NCBI RefSeq assembly: GCF_004362045.1
Contig: NZ_SNWX01000005.1
Span: 62,001-126,000, forward strand
Reading direction: 5' to 3'
DNA length: 64,000 nt
Source of the DNA: Halanaerobium saccharolyticum
GTDB taxonomy: Bacteria; Bacillota; Halanaerobiia; Halanaerobiales; Halanaerobiaceae
The stretch's first letter is position 1; the number at the start of each line of letters is the position of its first letter. Below are positions 62,554 through 64,000 of this stretch, one piece after another. The notes beneath the pieces were generated by a model. That model was given only the letters and a program-made list of their open reading frames with translations. It was not told the DNA's origin and searched no databases. Position numbers and translations under genes: made by a program.

Positions 62554-64000
62554 ATGGTAGATTTAAAAGCAAAGCCTTTTTATTTAAATGATGAGGATAT
62601 TAACTGGGTTAAGGATACAATTTCAGAAATGTCACTGGAAGAAAAAATCGGCCAGCTCTTTATCACCAGAATTCACGGTGACTTAGCTGATCCGGAAAAT
62701 GCAGAAATTGTAAAAAAGTATCATGTTGGTGGAATCAGATATGCCAGCAAAAGTTCTAATGAAGTTTATAATTTTATAAAAGAGATGCAGGCAGCCAGTA
62801 AAATTCCACTGCTGGCAGCAGCTAACTGTGATAATGGTGGAGATGGTGCTTCTACAGACGGAACATTTATTGCCAGTGGTGCAATGACTGAGGCCTCAGA
62901 ATCAGAAGAGGTAGCCTATAATGCTGGTCTGGTCAGCGGTCGGGAGGAAGCAGCTCTGGGCGTTAACTGGAACTTTGATCCCTCAGTTGATATTTTATAT
63001 AACTGGCGGAATACAATAGTCAACACCAGGGCCTATGGAAATACACCGGAAAAGGTAATTAAATATACCTCAGCCTACCTTGAGGGATTAAAAGACAGTG
63101 AAGTTGCTGAGATCGCAACCTGTGTTAAGCATTTTCCCGGTGATGGAGTTGAAGAAAGAGATCAGCATTTAGTTTTAGGAATAAATGATTTTGAGCCTAA
63201 AAAGTGGGATCAGACTTTTGGTAAGGTATATAAACACCACATCGATAATGGTTTGATGAGTATTATGGCCGGCCATATTGCAATGCCGGAATATTCTAAA
63301 CAGCTGAACCCAGAATTAAGTGAGCAGGAGATAATGCCGGCAACCTTAGCACCTGAATTATTAAATAATCTGCTGCGAGATAAACTGGGCTTTAATGGTC
63401 TGGTAGTCACAGATGCCTCCCATATGTTGGGAATGACAGCTGCCATGCCGAGGAAAGATTATGTACCGGGGGCGATTGCTGCCGGCTGTGATATGTTTTT
63501 ATTTTTTAATGATAAGGAAGAAGATTTTCAGTTTATGCTGGAAGGATATAAAAATGGTGTAATTACAGATCAGCGCTTAAATGAAGCCCTTGAGAGAATT
63601 TTAGGTCTCAAGGCAGCTATCAAACTGCATCAGAAAGCGGAATTAGATGAATTAATGCCTTCAGAAGAAAAACTTGATTTAATCGGACAGGATGAGCACC
63701 ATGAGATGGCTGCAGATGCTGCAGATAAAGGAATTACTCTGGTCAAAGATAGTTTAGATCAGCTGCCGATAACCCCGGAAACTCATCCAAGAGTCAAATT
63801 ATATTATCTTTATGGAGAACTGGGAGGAATTTATAACAGTGACACTTCTTCCAGAGATAGAGTAATTGAAGAACTGGAAAAGGCAGGATTTGAGGTTGAT
63901 CTAAATGAAGGTGACGGCAGAGAAAAGGGTAAGATAATGGAATATCGAGATAAATATGATGCAGCCTTTGTCTTTGCTGATGTTAGAGGTTATGCTCAGC
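62554..64000 (+). CDS. GH3 glycosidase, NagZ-like branch, 3' end cut by window
   Basis: The frame is open to the last base (482 residues seen). ATG 62554 with acggaggt before it. GH3 barrel: EKIGQLFITR, KYHVGGIRYASK, and CVKHFPGDGVEERDQHLVL with K192-H193 and the D203-x-H205 pair. The D/H acid-base pair is the mark of the NagZ-like branch of beta-N-acetylhexosaminidases and related enzymes, unlike the GH3 enzyme at 10312. Nucleophile Asp287 in VVTDASHML. No signal peptide. Given its neighbours it may cut a glucuronide- or hexosamine-containing disaccharide; the phosphorylase activity reported for some NagZ-type enzymes is another option. C-terminal domain not seen. Confidence 0.85.
   Translation, partial: MVDLKAKPFYLNDEDINWVKDTISEMSLEEKIGQLFITRIHGDLADPENAEIVKKYHVGGIRYASKSSNEVYNFIKEMQAASKIPLLAAANCDNGGDGASTDGTFIASGAMTEASESEEVAYNAGLVSGREEAALGVNWNFDPSVDILYNWRNTIVNTRAYGNTPEKVIKYTSAYLEGLKDSEVAEIATCVKHFPGDGVEERDQHLVLGINDFEPKKWDQTFGKVYKHHIDNGLMSIMAGHIAMPEYSKQLNPELSEQEIMPATLAPELLNNLLRDKLGFNGLVVTDASHMLGMTAAMPRKDYVPGAIAAGCDMFLFFNDKEEDFQFMLEGYKNGVITDQRLNEALERILGLKAAIKLHQKAELDELMPSEEKLDLIGQDEHHEMAADAADKGITLVKDSLDQLPITPETHPRVKLYYLYGELGGIYNSDTSSRDRVIEELEKAGFEVDLNEGDGREKGKIMEYRDKYDAAFVFADVRGYAQ

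Overview
The window reads as a chromosome segment of an AT-rich, saccharolytic, anaerobic bacterium of the Firmicutes that has an outer membrane. Halanaerobiales (Halanaerobium-like) is my best guess. The basis is the low G+C, purine-rich ribosome binding sites, a small outer-membrane beta-barrel protein (13869-14414), anaerobic heme synthesis genes (ahb) and many hemicellulose and uronate genes. The genus is an inference. I see no tRNA, rRNA, CRISPR array or intact transposase.

Region 1 (1-13.7 kb) is an aldouronate/xylo-oligosaccharide locus. It has a GntR repressor (cut by the window edge), an Opp-type ABC importer (822-7061), mannonate dehydratase uxuA, GH67 alpha-glucuronidase, GH3 beta-xylosidase/glucosidase and aldose 1-epimerase. 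A perfect 20-bp palindrome lies over the -10 box in front of the importer. Region 2 (13.8-23 kb) holds the outer-membrane protein, a 51-residue XapX protein on the minus strand, a LacI regulator, and a markedly AT-rich operon: sugar ABC importer, TIM-barrel isomerase, Gfo/Idh/MocA dehydrogenase and Old-Yellow-Enzyme-type flavoprotein. A consensus promoter and two LacI-type operators precede that operon. Its substrate is unknown.

Region 3 (23.2-36.2 kb) is hexuronate catabolism: uxaB, uxaE, uxaC, uxaA, a second Gfo/Idh enzyme carrying the same LacI-type operator, a broken GH28 pectinase/esterase fusion, a MATE-fold transporter and a large FAD dehydrogenase. Together with uxuA, glucuronate and galacturonate can both be carried to 2-keto-3-deoxygluconate; UxaE links the two branches. 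KDG kinase and aldolase are not in the window. A 132-bp MITE-like element follows, then a minus-strand GH94 cellobiose phosphorylase and an aldose-epimerase-like gene.

Region 4 (40-51.4 kb) carries the siroheme-dependent heme pathway (ahbC, ahbD, ahbA/B) interrupted by an unknown 217-residue protein. It continues with a cyclic-di-GMP phosphodiesterase with a dead GGDEF domain, several housekeeping-type enzymes, and a minus-strand chemoreceptor with an H-NOX domain whose pocket matches O2-binding H-NOX proteins. Heme supply and a heme sensor thus lie close together. Region 5 (51.6-55.3 kb) is a phosphonate-type importer, phnD-phnC-phnE-phnE, behind a textbook tandem Pho box.

Region 6 (55.3-64 kb) is a glucuronide locus: an AraC regulator fused to a GH39 domain whose nucleophile is replaced by Arg, a GPH-type symporter, GH2 beta-glucuronidase, a HAD hydrolase and a NagZ-like GH3 enzyme that runs off the window. 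A palindrome with the same TACTA-N6-TAGTA layout as the Region 1 operator precedes the symporter, so one repressor may control both loci.
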